A stretch of 64,000 bases of DNA from Sacculina carcini. Taxonomy: Eukaryota; Arthropoda; Thecostraca; Sacculinidae. Made by a program: the position numbers and the translations under genes. Under the pieces are notes generated by a model. It had not been told where the DNA came from. It searched no databases and saw nothing but the letters and a program-made list of their open reading frames with translations. Position 1 is the stretch's first letter. Each line of letters starts with the position of its first letter. Shown here piece by piece: positions 33,637 through 44,985 of the stretch. Where the stretch lies: the NCBI GenBank assembly GCA_916048095.2, contig OU696570.1, forward strand, positions 14,733,020-14,797,019, written 5' to 3'.

Positions 33637-36600
33637 TATATGTGTGTGTGTGTGTGTGTGCAGAACGCGACTAGCCAGTGTGAGCGCGTGGTGTCAGGAG
33701 TGCAGAATCTGTCAATGGCTGGCGCGGCAGGTTCGGCCGTACAATGTGAACAGCACATGCCTGAATCAGTCGGTGCGAGCAGCAGTGATATTGTGAACAT
33801 GCACAATGACGCAGCCCCGGCGGTAGGCGTGTCGTCATTGTTGTCAGGAAGTGCCGGCGGCGCTATCATGGACTGCTTCCAGTCACCACCGACAGGCAAC
33901 GCCAGTTCTTGGCCTGTCACTTCAACACACAGTCCCACAACTACACCAGTGTCCAGCAACAGCAACAATAATCAGGTCAGTGAGATCAGTCTGTCCATTT
34001 CCACATTTGTTGCCAGTGCACAGTCAATACGCTTGCTCAAACTGTATTAGTCAGCAGGAATCAGGGTGGATGCCAGCGTGTATAAGCTCGTGCCAGAAAG
34101 TGTAAGAGAGGTGATGAAAGGTCTTAATATGCGGAGAGAATGGAGATATTCCCGCACGAGTTTCAACTGATCCAGCATGCACTAGCGGTAGCTGTAGCGC
34201 TACAAACCAGTCATTGAGCGCACGACAAATATCTCAGTGGTGTCAAGCACTAGCCATATGTGCAAGATCTGTGATGTCGTTTTTACATAATTGTTCAATA
34301 CACACACCACACGCATTCCACGTGTTCTATTCGCTGCCACCCAACTTTCCATTCATGATCGGGCTTAAAGTCAACCATAAATGCCGTGCAAAAACACACT
34401 GACATTTGACGACATGCAAAACGCGGCGGTGCTAATGCGTAGTGTGTAGCATTTATACTTTTATCATTCACTCTGAGCATTTTTGTCCGATTCTATTGCT
34501 TATACCTGTTACATATCCTTTATCTATCTCTGGAACATATATGCTTTGCTTTACCCAGGTGTCTGTTTTTGTACTCAAATGAAATATATGCGCATTAAAC
34601 ACCATATAAATAGCGCTTGTTCAGGTAATTTTAAGTTGTCATTTCATCAATAGTGCTCTGCTTTCTTTAGGAGGTTCTAATATTGCTCTTTAATTTTGTT
34701 CTCTCCCATGTTTTACTTATATATTGTATGATTTATGTTTGAGCTCAGCCACTAAAAGTCTGTAAGGCGTGCTATGGAATTCATCCAAATATATAATGTG
34801 TGTGTGTGTGTGTGTGTTGGCGTGTGTTTGTGTGGGTGTTTGGTTCAGTTGCTGTTTTTACCCGATTACCTGTGTCTACCCGAGGCGCACAGAGCCAACA
34901 CTAGCTCACTTCTAGCCACTCTTCCTTCTGAACCGTTCTGTCTCGACTATAGCGCCAACCCACCTGGTCCCATCAACCTCACTGCCGACATTCTGTCGTC
35001 GTGTGACGCCAGCGTGACGTCATCTCCGGCCGACGCGTCCGCAGTGGCTTCACAATCGCACCGGCGTTCTCACGACGCTCACAAGCAGCAGCAGCACGAC
35101 GAGGAGCTGACGGCCGCCGAGTCGCTGATTGCAGTGGCCGTGTCTCAGTTACAACAACAGCAACAACAAGTGGGCAACGACCGCGACCTACTGCGTTCTT
35201 CCACGCCGCAGCCAGACTCTCACGAGCTGCCCCAGTCGCTGGCACTGGTCGCCACTCACTCCGCTGCGCCTGTGTTCACGACGGCAAGTCAGACAGCTGT
35301 AGAGCATCGAGCTCCAGTTGTTTTGCAAGCCAGTAACATTAGTTCTTGCAAACACGCACTGCCGCCATGTCTGAACACCCCGTCTCTTCATGCAGCCAGT
35401 ATATTACCAGTGGTCGGTAGACCGCCAAACTCCGCATTATCAATCAATAATGAACCCAACTCGCTGACCACTGTTGCCAGTATACCGAGTGAATTAACAG
35501 CTACTTATGACGGCTCAAATTTATCATCAGCGGCAACTAACAATTCCATGAACACATCAGCCAATGACGTGTCAAACCAATTTTCCACAGTCAGGAGTGC
35601 GACAGGTCAGCTGGCAAGCACTCAAAGCGTGGTAAAATCACTGTTAACACTGCACGGTGTGGCGAATTCTCTCACCAACGTTCAAAGCGGCACGAACGTA
35701 CCACCAACGAATATTCATTTGGATAAAACGTTTCAGACATTTGTCTCTGGAGCGAGCAATTCATCAATACAGGAAATGTGTGATTCGTTAAAAGCCACGG
35801 AAGGAACCCCGGAATCAATTGTGGCCGCTCAACAGTGTTCGAATGGCCGGGAATTGAGACATGCATTTGAATCCCACCAAGCTGCGTCTAACAGTATAGT
35901 CTCCATTCAAGGAGGCCCAATTTCAGCTGGACTAGAAGCAGAAGCGTCTAACTCACTGGGGAAGAGTGAGCACGAAACGACCAGTCGATTAACAAATGAG
36001 GACGAAACAACAGAATCGAGGGAAACCGATGGGACCAAGTTGAATTGTTGCGTCGCTCGGTCATCTCAGAATTATACAGACAAACATTCGTCGGTGTCAC
36101 TAGTGAGTACCCGGGATACTTCTAGAAGCTCTCCAAATGGTCAAGGTTCGCACGTGGGTTGTGTGCGTGGCAGGTTGTGCCGTGAGCGCTGCGTGCTGGA
36201 CCAAAGTTGGCCGACACTGCAGCAAGGACAACGTCTGCGTCTTGGACTGTACTGTTCTCGCCACGGTGGCCAAGGCGGTGAGGCGCTCGTATGTTTCTAC
36301 TGTGACCATGAGGGCTGTTCTCAGACCCTCGCTCTGCGCTCCCACGTGATGCAACACCATCAGCCTCGTCTGCTACTGGACAGGGTCATCATCGGCGACC
36401 GGCCCACACTCTTCAACATGGGCATGCAGTTGTCGAACGTGAGTGCTCCACGTTCCACTGGACGTCCATTCGTGTGCATATTTTGTGATGGTGTGTATAA
36501 AACAATCAGATCACTCAGGTGTCATTTTAGGGAGTCGCACACGCCGCATATGCGCCACAAATGCATCAATTGTGGCGAAATGTTTCGACGCCAAATGGAT

Positions 36601-36831
36601 CTGGCCAGACACCGCGTATACCGGTGTCGTCACCGCAAACTGGCACCAAATTCTAATCATCAGCCTCCAATCGATCAGCCGATGCATACCCGCCTAGAAG
36701 CGCATACTGTACACGAAGACAAGACGGGGCAAGTAGATCAACAAACGCGTCCGCACTTGCCACAAGAAACGCAGCACAGTCAGACATTGTACCAGCAACA
36801 AATGCCAGCCCAATGTGAAGAATACTTCTGA
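32722..36831 (+). CDS. ZAD-like and C2H2 zinc-finger protein
   Basis: Probable nuclear DNA-binding regulator. Exons: 32722-32891, 33193-33259, 33368-33493 (or ending 33466), 33664-33975, 34849-36831; about 885 residues. Exon 1 has CVVCNCNSDC and exon 2 VCRDCFHLL, a split Cys-pair layout like the ZAD dimerisation domain. The middle is low-complexity Ser/Thr/Gln/Asn with a polyQ run near 35150. The C-terminal part carries Cys/His fingers: CFYCDHEGC with HVMQHH, CIFCDGVY with HFRESH, and CINCGEMF with HRVYRCRH. The first intron needs a GC donor (CACGG|GCGAGT) for the phases to match; exon 3 may end at another GC donor or at a weak GT. ATG 32722 is 2 nt after the acceptor-like GTGTTTTGCTAG. AATAAA is at 36891. 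ZNF276-type proteins share the layout, but I cannot assign orthology. Confidence 0.75.
33575..33660. repeat. (TA)n-(TG)n compound microsatellite
   Basis: About 55 bp of TA dinucleotides followed by TG dinucleotides, abutting the acceptor of the exon at 33664. Confidence 0.95.
33976..34848. other. Intron before the large zinc-finger exon
   Basis: AT-rich intron without recognised repeats, ending in a (TG)n tract and TTTGGTTCAG. Nothing else is seen. Confidence 0.5.
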
Positions 36832-36890
36832 TCGAATGCTCACATAACCTGGGTTCTCAGTCACTTGCATCTCAAATGTGCACATGCCAC

Positions 36891-36896
36891 AATAAA
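36891..36896 (+). terminator. Polyadenylation signal, zinc-finger gene
   Basis: AATAAA lies 59 nt after the stop codon of the zinc-finger gene. Confidence 0.65.
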
Positions 36897-37079
36897 CTCG
36901 AGTTCGTAATGAAGCGTAGATAATCTAGATGATAACGTAAAACCCAGTACATATTCGATTATAGGGTTATTCAATTATGGTGTATCGGCTATCTAATGGT
37001 GACGATTGCCCTGCTAGGATGCTTCTAAACTTCACTGAATTGCTATACTGAGTATCACTGGATTTAATGACATGCATGA

Positions 37080-37258
37080 TATAATGATACCACTGGTGAC
37101 TCATGCCATCATCAATTGATGCATTCTGGTGTCAGGCATACTCTGAATCGGTTCAGAGAGGACTACTGGACACATAAATTGAGAGCGACGGTAAAGAAGG
37201 TACTGCGCGGCTGTGTATTCTGTCGCAAAACCCGGGAAACTTCAATAAGCAGTAATAT
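37080..37258 (+). pseudogene. Fragment of BEL/Pao-type integrase zinc-binding domain
   Basis: The plus frame reads HHQLMHSGVRHTLNRFRE, then DYWTHKLRATVKKVLRGCVF, then CRKTRE. The H-x4-H spacing, GVRHTLNRFRE-YW and CVFC fit the integrase H2C2 zinc-binding domain of BEL/Pao retrotransposons. Only this domain remains, between two convergent genes. Confidence 0.6.
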
Positions 37259-37472
37259 AGATGAATATAAATAAAATATATTCAATCTCGTAGCGGATGA
37301 GCTGAAGACTCAATCGCGCCAACCGGCACGCCACGCTTGAAACACACGGATCACCAGCAACCATTTCGCATTGTTTTGTAACGAGTCAGAACAGAAGACA
37401 GATCCGTACATACACTCGTATACTCAATAATTCCACACGCTTAAGTGAAATGTGTTTGAATAAAATAAGGTA

Positions 37473-39111
37473 TTAGACGACGAGCAAATTTTTCAATTTG
37501 ATGACAATATCTGAGACCGCTGTATCTGCAGCCGTGGTCTGCTCTTGTCCAATACATGACACTCCCACATCGAGCCTATTCGCCAAGCCGGGCTCAAGAG
37601 GGATTCGACCAAGAAACGCGACGTCACTCAGTTCTGCGAGTGATTCGCCGCCTCCCGTAGAAAACACATTGGTACATTCCTAATAACAACATCACACCAG
37701 GGTTTCGGCAGCAGTATAAGATAGTACTAAAGATCAGTCAAGTAAATATTTAGGAAACCATCTACTAATATCCACACATTATTAGCCTACATACGGATAC
37801 AACATATTGTAAATAACCGTTGACATTAAGAATGGAAGTGAAGGTGTGTAGACAGTAGTGAGGGACGACGCAGTGAGGGAACGAAGTGTACCTGACAGTG
37901 AGGACACGAGAACCCGCTCATATTCTCGATGATGCCGTGTACGGGTAGCATAGTGCGGCGGCAAAACGTCACTTGACGTCGCACATCAGCCACAGCCACA
38001 TTCTGTGGCGTGGTCACCAACACAGCACCCATTGCACACGATAAACTCCTGCCAAACACGCGGAAGCTATGGCGGTAATAATCGCCCCCGTGCCCCAGGT
38101 GGCATGGTTGGGACCTCCAATTTCAAACGGCGCTTCAGTAAGTAACGAACAAAAATCGCAATACAGTAACATTTGGACCCCAGGAACATACATAGAACGA
38201 TTACAGCTATATGGGCCGATAATTTAGGTCAGGTTAGGTTATACACATGACTTTCAGCTCAGATAAACACTGCATACACAATAGCAAGGCCAGAAGAGGA
38301 GTAGCTACTGACTTTATGTTCTCCACGATGGCAATGTGTTCGTCAGACGTTCCTGGAGGTGTGTCGACGAGCAGCACATCCAGCTCAGGCCACGCAACGT
38401 CGAAGATCAGCTGTCTGATCATGGCTGACATAAGCACACACATGAACAGACACTTGTATGCACCGCTGACATGGCCATCAACAAAGTTCGCAAAATTAAT
38501 GTATTTTTGGTAATTTCATAGTAGTGCAGATTTGTCCAGACGACCGTACCTGTCTTTTTCGGCCCTCTCCAAACAACGGCGTCTTCTCGTGACGAGAGGA
38601 GAAACGCTAGTGACATCACGGCCAGCGATTGATCCTTGTCGGCATATACAGGCACCCAGCTGAGTACAACACACATCATGGCTGATCGAAAATCACCAGT
38701 TCACTAGTTGGCATCAGACGAAATAAGCGCTTTATACGGAATGATATCAAGTGAGAAGAGAAGCTGCACTGACCCCTGGTCACACTGATGTACCTCTCGG
38801 CTCTCCAAGCCCAGCATCCGAGGAATGCTTGGCCCACACAGATCAATGTCTAGTACTCCCACACGCAGATTGCTCGCTCTGAAGCCTGTGAAACACACCA
38901 AATAAGTATTGTTATTCAAGCCAATTTGCACAAACAGCCAATTGGTGTGATAATGGATACTATTCAACCAATACGCCTCTGGCATATCATGTAAAGCACC
39001 CACCTAAGAACAGCACTCACCGAGAGCTAGTTGAACAGTGACTGAAGACTTTCCAACACCGCCTTTCCCTGATAATACAAGAACTATGTGCTTGATCTTC
39101 AATGGTGACAT
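37473..39111 (-). CDS. NUBP2: NUBP2 cytosolic Fe-S cluster assembly P-loop ATPase
   Basis: NUBP2/Cfd1 forms the cytosolic Fe-S scaffold with NUBP1. Exons: 39021-39111, 38774-38885, 38550-38659, 38313-38424, 37892-38048, 37473-37679, total 789 nt, 262 residues plus TAA (human 271). The deviant Walker [12 protein letters not shown] is in exon 1. [14 protein letters not shown] (switch I type) is in exon 2 and AVVWRGPKK in exon 3. [13 protein letters not shown] (Walker B/switch II) is in exon 4. [22 protein letters not shown] with the cluster-binding CPHC is in exon 5. [20 protein letters not shown] is in exon 6. Phases agree at each GT-AG junction. GTTTGTTACAG ends 1 nt before the ATG. A LINE has landed about 60 bp upstream of the start. 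Confidence 0.95.
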
Positions 39112-39174
39112 CCTGTAACAAACGCCAACCAAAACAGCTCAAGTGTTTCATTGAAATCTAACCGTGCGAACTTA

Positions 39175-41610
39175 CTATGACGCTAAATTTGCTAAAGCCT
39201 GTTCCTTAATCCTTATAATCCTAATAATTTTAATCCTCTTACGTTTCACAATCTTCTATCTAACCATTTCCCTTTGCATGTTCTTCACTCACTCCCTCCG
39301 TCTTCAATTTATCCCTTCTTATACTCCACTTTGTCTGATATCAATAACCTCATTTTTCCTCTCTCGTTCCGCTCTCACCGTCCTCGTGTTTCTCCTTGGA
39401 GCTGTCCCTCTCTTACTTGTCTTAAGCGCCGTCTCCGTGCTTTGGAGCGTATCTGGCGACGCACTCGGCTCGCGGATGACTGGTCGGCCTTTTGCTCTGC
39501 TCGTTCTAACTATATTTCCTCCCTATCCTCTGCTAGGCAAGCTTACTACTCCTCACGCCTTTCCTCTCTATCTCGCTCTCCCAAAGCCCTCTGGAATATA
39601 CTCAACTCTCTCTGCGGTCTCCGTCCTCCCTCTGCTAGTTCTTCTCTCACTGCTGACGAACTCTCTTCCTACTTCGTGAACAAAATTGAATCTGCGCAAT
39701 CTAAAATCCCTCTCGTGAATGTCCCTCTCTCTCGTACTACATCCCACTGCCAGCTCTCGTCTTTTTCTCAACTGGTCCTCTCCGACTTCCTTTCTCTCCT
39801 GTCCACATGTAAATTCGTTTCCTCTCCTGCTGATCCCATTAATTTCCGAGTTATTGTTCCATCCTTCAACTCCTTGATTCCTTACCTACTTCACTTAGTC
39901 AACTCCTCTTTCTTGCACGGTGATTTTCTTGCCGACAAGCACGCCCATGTACATCCTATCCTCAAAAAACCTTCTCTCGATCCTTCTTTATGTAGTAACT
40001 ATCGTCCTATCTCCCTCCTCAGCTTTTCCTCCAAACTCCTCGAATCTGCAATTTTCTCTCAGTTATCCCCTTATGTCTGCAATGCTCTTGACTCTCACCA
40101 ATCCGGTTTCCGCCCTGGTCATTCTACTGAATCCGTTCTCATTTCTGTCTCCCAAGGTATTCTTTCCTCCTTCTCTTATCGTCATTCTGTTCTTCTAGTT
40201 CTACTTGATATGAGCTCTGCCTTTGACTTGGTTGATCATTCTATTCTCATCGATGACCTCCTCCATCTCGGTGTCTCGCATTCCGCTCTCTCACTACTTC
40301 GTTCTTACTTGCATGGTCGCACTTTTTCTGTTAAGTTCAATTCCTCCGTTTCCACTGTGCTCCCTCTTAAGTCCGGTGTTCCTCAAGGCTCTATTCTTGG
40401 TCCTCTCCTTTTCAATGTCTACATGTCCTCTCTTTGTCCCATCCTTAGGCGCTACTCCATTCCTTTCCATATTTATGCAGACGATATCCAATTCTATCTC
40501 CCTTGCTCTCTCTCGCATCCTAATACCTTGTCTGACGTACTTTCTGCTATCTCGACCTGGACCTCCTCACGTCGCCTCCTCTTGAACACTTCTAAATCTG
40601 AATTTATCGCTCTTCATCCTCCTCGTATTGCTCCTCCTTTCCTCCCCTTGTCTCTTTCAGTGACTGTTAAAAATCTCGGTGTTATTTTTGACTCTTCCCT
40701 TTCCTTCTCAACCAATATCCTTTCTACAGCTCGCACTTGTCGCTTGATTCTTCGCTCGCTCTATCCCATCCGTCCCTGTCTCGATCAGCCCTCTGCAATC
40801 AAGCTTATTCATTCTCTTATCTTCTCCAGGCTCGACTACTGCAACTCACTCCACTTCAGCTGTCCTAATTATTCTTTAAAAATTCTTCAGCGCGTAATGA
40901 ATCAGTCCTGTCGTTTTGTTTTGCATCCTATCTTCTGTCGCCATACTTCTCCTTTTCTGTTTCAATTCCGTTGGCTTCCTATTAAATCGCGCATTCACTT
41001 CAAAATCTGCTGCATAATATTCAAACTCTTACATGCTCCTAATCAACCTTTATATCTTTCTGATCTGCTCTATCCCTCTTCTAATCCCACTTCCCGTCAT
41101 TCTGCTCCTCTATGCTGTCCTCGCGCCCTCAATGAATCTGCCTGGTCTTCTAAATCGTTCTCGTTCTACGGTCCTCGATTATATAACTCGCTCCCTTCTC
41201 ATATCACCTCCTCGCTCACGTATCGATCTTTTACCTCTTCTCTACGTAAACATCTTGTCGAAATTTCCTTTGATCCCGTGACTCATTCCTTGACTCCTTT
41301 TGCCTCTCTCTGATATGTGTGTGAGCGGGAATGCATGTATGTTTGTGTTTATCTATGTTTTAGTCTAATTATGTTCATTGTACTCTGTTATTGTGTTCTT
41401 CAATCACTCTTCAATGTGTTCTTCTCATTGTGTAAATGTGTTCATTGTGTTATTTGAATCGTGTTATATTTATTCATTCATGTGTTCTTTTTATTGTTTC
41501 TGTAATAACTGTTTAGCTTTGTCCGCTTGTACATACTGTTTAGCTGCTGCGCGCCCGTGTATGACAGGCGCTATAACAAATACATTGAATTGAATTGAAT
41601 AAAGGCAATT
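39175..41610 (+). mobile_element. 5'-truncated L2/CR1-group non-LTR retrotransposon with open RT frame
   Basis: An uninterrupted frame (about 39274-41313, 679 codons) encodes the region between endonuclease and RT (LKRRLRALERIWRRTRLADD) and a full RT with SGVPQGSILGPLLFNVYMS and the catalytic YADD at about residue 401. The C-terminal block has YNSLPSHITSSLTYRSF. The endonuclease is absent. The 3' end is GCGCCCGTGTATGACAGGCG then CTATAACAAATACA and a TTGAA microsatellite. TTACTA occurs at both flanks (39172 and 41611), a possible short target duplication. The coding strand is strongly pyrimidine-rich. It sits between the divergent NUBP2 and CHERP starts. Confidence 0.88.
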
Positions 41611-41879
41611 TTACTAGATAGTGAAAAAACGCTAAAACAAAGAATAAACTGAGGTTACACACCTCAGCCAATCTGAAGCTGTGACACGAGCGCAGAACTC
41701 TTGCCAACTATTTGTTTCTCGTATCCTGGGCCGGGTTTGCCCGAATTAAACGAGAGCCGCCGCTTTAGATGAGCATCAACCTGGCTTATATCGTACTGAT
41801 GCGTTATACCGAGGCGCCTTTGAAGATTGGTGCGCTATATGAAAGTCGCGGTTTGTCGCTGTGTTTGTAGATATTAAGC

Positions 41880-42108
41880 GCGCGCCAGCCCGTTGAGACT
41901 ATATGTTGTTGTTGTTGTTGTAGTTTGGGCGTTTCGGCCGAACCTATATTTCGGTAGACTATATAGCGCGCCCCGCCAATATACAGTGGTGACTCCTGGT
42001 ATACTCAATCTGAAGTGTTGATAAACCAACCCGGGCCAGGATTCGAACCGCGGACCTCTGACACGAGACCTCAGCGCTTAAATCTCTGAGATCCTCGGGA
42101 ACTAAAAG
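41880..42108 (-). mobile_element. Second SINE type, tRNA-Ser/Leu-like head with (CAA)n tail
   Basis: The minus strand has GGTTCGAATCC (B box, 42039-42049) preceded by a long variable-arm-like stretch and by TTTAAGCGCTGAG, as in tRNA-Ser/Leu D arms. A GC-rich body follows to a CAACAACAACAA tail near 41905-41925. A partial relative (GTTGAGACTATATA, GCGCGCCC, GACTCC) lies at 4796-4853. Confidence 0.5.
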
Positions 42109-42549
42109 ACGCGGTAGGGTGCTGTTTTAAATAACCATGCACAATTATTTAGCCGATGATATGGCAATAATTATGTACTAAAAATACGATGACGCAACAG
42201 TATGTAAAGTCTTTATATTCAACTATTTTTTTTATTTAGCACTAGATGTACGTTACTTGTGACAACGACCCCACTCAAACCCATTTAGTCATTCTGCTCT
42301 TGATTAATTTGGAAAACTCAACTAATTTATCAAACAGTAAGTGTTTTATCGTATTTTTGAGTATTAATAATCCCGGTTTCGTACGTTATTGAATTTTTTT
42401 CAAGCCTCCATAATAATCACTGCAGTCATATAAGTAGTAAACTTTTCGACGATTGTGGCCTTTAGTCTGCGTTTGTTCAGTGCTGTGCTCGGCTCGCTGC
42501 TGTGTATTTATTTTGGTGTTGTTAATGGTGACTTTTATGCTTGTGTAGG

Positions 42550-44919
42550 ATGGATACCATTCGGGCACCATTGGATCTTGAGTTAAAGAATATTATTGAT
42601 AAGTTTGCTCAATTTGTGTCTCGAAATGGCGTTGAATTTGAAAACATGACAAAAGAAAAACAGAGAAATAATCCCAAGTTTGCGTTTCTCTTTGGTGGTG
42701 AATGGTTTAGTTATTACCAGTCTAGGTTATCTTCAGAACGTTCATATCTCATGCAGTGTGATGGGGGCCGTGCTCCTCCGGACGCCCATTGTATGCCGCA
42801 AGACAGAGCATCGGTAGAGAATTTATGGCAACAGAGTTTGCCTTATCAAGGCCTGCCTTCTCTTGTTAGTGCTCCGAACGAAGCCGCGTTCCCTCAATCT
42901 ACTTATTCGGCTGGTCAAGGAAGCTCTCAAGGTTTCCAACCTGCTGCATCTTTCAATCAAGCATGTGAGCAGTTTCCAGCATTCAATCAGTTTGGTAACA
43001 ATGCAACTCCGAACTTACCTCCTCCGGCTGCACTACCAGCTGTCCAGAATGATTTGATAACGCAGGAAATGCAGGTTCTCACAGATCAAATTACCCAGAG
43101 CGAACAAAACCTTGCTGCTCAGTATCAGGTTCTCCTTCAACAGCAGGCTCAACAAACAGAAGATGCTATCAGAATAGCACAGACAGATGAACTCATCAAT
43201 ATTTCACGAGAATTAAACGTGTCTTTAGATGAATTTGATCGAATTCTGGAGCCCATAATTGTGTCATGCACCAAAGATAGTATATCTGCGGGCAAACAGT
43301 GGATGTTCAGCAAAGCTCTGTCGGAACGGCATAGTTTTTTATTGGCCTCGTATTTGCTGAAACGCTTAGTTGCACCGGGGACTGATTTTAATCTGAAACT
43401 GCATTTAATATATCTTTTGAACGACGTTCTTCATCACTGTGTGCGAAAGAATGTGAACGATTTACACCAGTGTTTGGAAGCCGTTGTTGTGCCCATGTTT
43501 TCTAATTCAATGATGGCGGCAAGCACTGACCAGTCAGCCAAACTCCTCAAGCTTGTTTCTTTATGGGTGTCGAAGGCAAATTATTTTTCGGAAACTACCA
43601 TTAACATGCTGAAAGATGCTAGTGGCTCATGGCAGAGCTACCAAACCAGATTGTCATCTCAGTATGCAGATAAAGTTTCCGCTGTTGCATGCGCTATACA
43701 GAATCAGTACGAAGGATATCGATCACAACACGAAGCTTTTGTTCAACATTCACTGCAACGCATTCAGGAGCTTCAGCAGAAGTTGAATCAAGCGCCTATG
43801 GTCGATGTTAGTCGTCCTCCGCCGGGATTTCAGTCGGGCAATGCTGCCGTGAATGAAATTCATCCTGTAGTTGATGAAACTGAACTATTACCGTCGGTGT
43901 CCTATTACGATTTACCTGCAGGTGTGATGGTGCCCATGGTGAACTTGAAGGATCATAGCTATCATCCGCTCGATCCTGAAAAAATCAGATTGCCACCTCC
44001 TGATCCTCCCTCGGAACGCCTTCTAGCTGCGGTAGAGGCATTCTACGCTCCTCCAAGCCATGATCGATCTCGTGGACGAAGCATGCGTTTGGAAGATGCT
44101 CCCAATCGTCGTGATCGGGATGGTTGGGAACAACTTGGTCTGTACGAATTTTTGAAAGCTAAAAACACTGTCAGAAGACAAAAGGAACGTGATATCGATG
44201 ATGGTATACGTGAGTCCTCGCCCCCTCCTTCCCCAATTAGATCGCCATCTTCTTCGCGCTCTCCAACCCCAATTAGACAGAGAAGATACAGCAGCACTTC
44301 ACCCCCTAGAGTGGACATTGAACGTTCTTCAAGGCGTCGTTCAAAATCAAGATCGCGTTCGAAGTCTCCCCACAGACGAGGTTCGCCTCGCAGAAGTCTC
44401 TCCCCTCCTGATTTTGGACGTAGGAGTCCGTCTCCTCGTGAGTATTCGCGCCGACGAAGCCCGTCCCCACGGGAATATAAACGAAGAAGCTATTCACCAA
44501 AAGAAATCTCTCAGAGCTCTCCGCGAGAATCTCGACAGACGAGTCCATCTTCACGGGAAAATAATAAAAGGAGGAGCGTTTCTCCGCCAGTTTACGCTGG
44601 GTTCGGTAGCTCGGCTCCTGTTTCTGCCACGATCAATCGTCTGGATGAGTCGAATAAAGGACATCAACTGCTCAAGGCTATGGGCTGGGGTGGTGCAGGA
44701 CTTGGTAGCAAAGAACAGGGAATATCTGAACCCATATCGGGTGGAGATGTACGGGATCGTCAGGACAAGTTCAAAGGAGTCGGTGTCAGTTTACATGACC
44801 CTTTTGAGAATTTCAGAAAAAACAAAGGACAAGCGTACGTGAGTAAGATGAGAGCTCGAGCTGAAGAAGTAACAGCTGCTATAAAAGTGAAGGATGATGG
44901 CAAAGACAATTCTGATTAA
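42550..44919 (+). CDS. CHERP: CHERP, SURP/CID/G-patch splicing-associated protein
   Basis: CHERP is a U2 snRNP-associated nuclear protein, first described as a calcium-homeostasis ER protein. The frame encodes 789 residues and has no introns. SURP motif residues are about 14-57 (FAQFVSRNGVEFE, NPKFAFLFGGEWFSYY). The CID is about 219-357 (AGKQWMFSKAL, LKLHLIYLLNDVLHHCVRK). A conserved segment at about 451-500 reads YYDLPAGVMVPMV and ERLLAAVEAFYAPPSHDRSR. An RS/SP-rich domain follows at about 550-683. The G-patch region at about 699-745 reads KGHQLLKAMGWGGAGLG, then GGDVRDRQDKFKGVGV. The long proline/glutamine linker of vertebrates is shorter. The start is ATG 42550; GCTTGTGTAG ends 1 nt before it. 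AATAAA is at 44980. Confidence is high. Confidence 0.95.
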   Translation: MDTIRAPLDLELKNIIDKFAQFVSRNGVEFENMTKEKQRNNPKFAFLFGGEWFSYYQSRLSSERSYLMQCDGGRAPPDAHCMPQDRASVENLWQQSLPYQGLPSLVSAPNEAAFPQSTYSAGQGSSQGFQPAASFNQACEQFPAFNQFGNNATPNLPPPAALPAVQNDLITQEMQVLTDQITQSEQNLAAQYQVLLQQQAQQTEDAIRIAQTDELINISRELNVSLDEFDRILEPIIVSCTKDSISAGKQWMFSKALSERHSFLLASYLLKRLVAPGTDFNLKLHLIYLLNDVLHHCVRKNVNDLHQCLEAVVVPMFSNSMMAASTDQSAKLLKLVSLWVSKANYFSETTINMLKDASGSWQSYQTRLSSQYADKVSAVACAIQNQYEGYRSQHEAFVQHSLQRIQELQQKLNQAPMVDVSRPPPGFQSGNAAVNEIHPVVDETELLPSVSYYDLPAGVMVPMVNLKDHSYHPLDPEKIRLPPPDPPSERLLAAVEAFYAPPSHDRSRGRSMRLEDAPNRRDRDGWEQLGLYEFLKAKNTVRRQKERDIDDGIRESSPPPSPIRSPSSSRSPTPIRQRRYSSTSPPRVDIERSSRRRSKSRSRSKSPHRRGSPRRSLSPPDFGRRSPSPREYSRRRSPSPREYKRRSYSPKEISQSSPRESRQTSPSSRENNKRRSVSPPVYAGFGSSAPVSATINRLDESNKGHQLLKAMGWGGAGLGSKEQGISEPISGGDVRDRQDKFKGVGVSLHDPFENFRKNKGQAYVSKMRARAEEVTAAIKVKDDGKDNSD

Positions 44920-44979
44920 TGTTCACGTTCCATTTTGATGGTATTGGTTAGTCGCTTTTATGCATGTGTCTGTTTTCCT

Positions 44980-44985
44980 AATAAA
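44980..44985 (+). terminator. Polyadenylation signal, CHERP
   Basis: AATAAA lies 61 nt after the CHERP stop codon. Confidence 0.7.
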
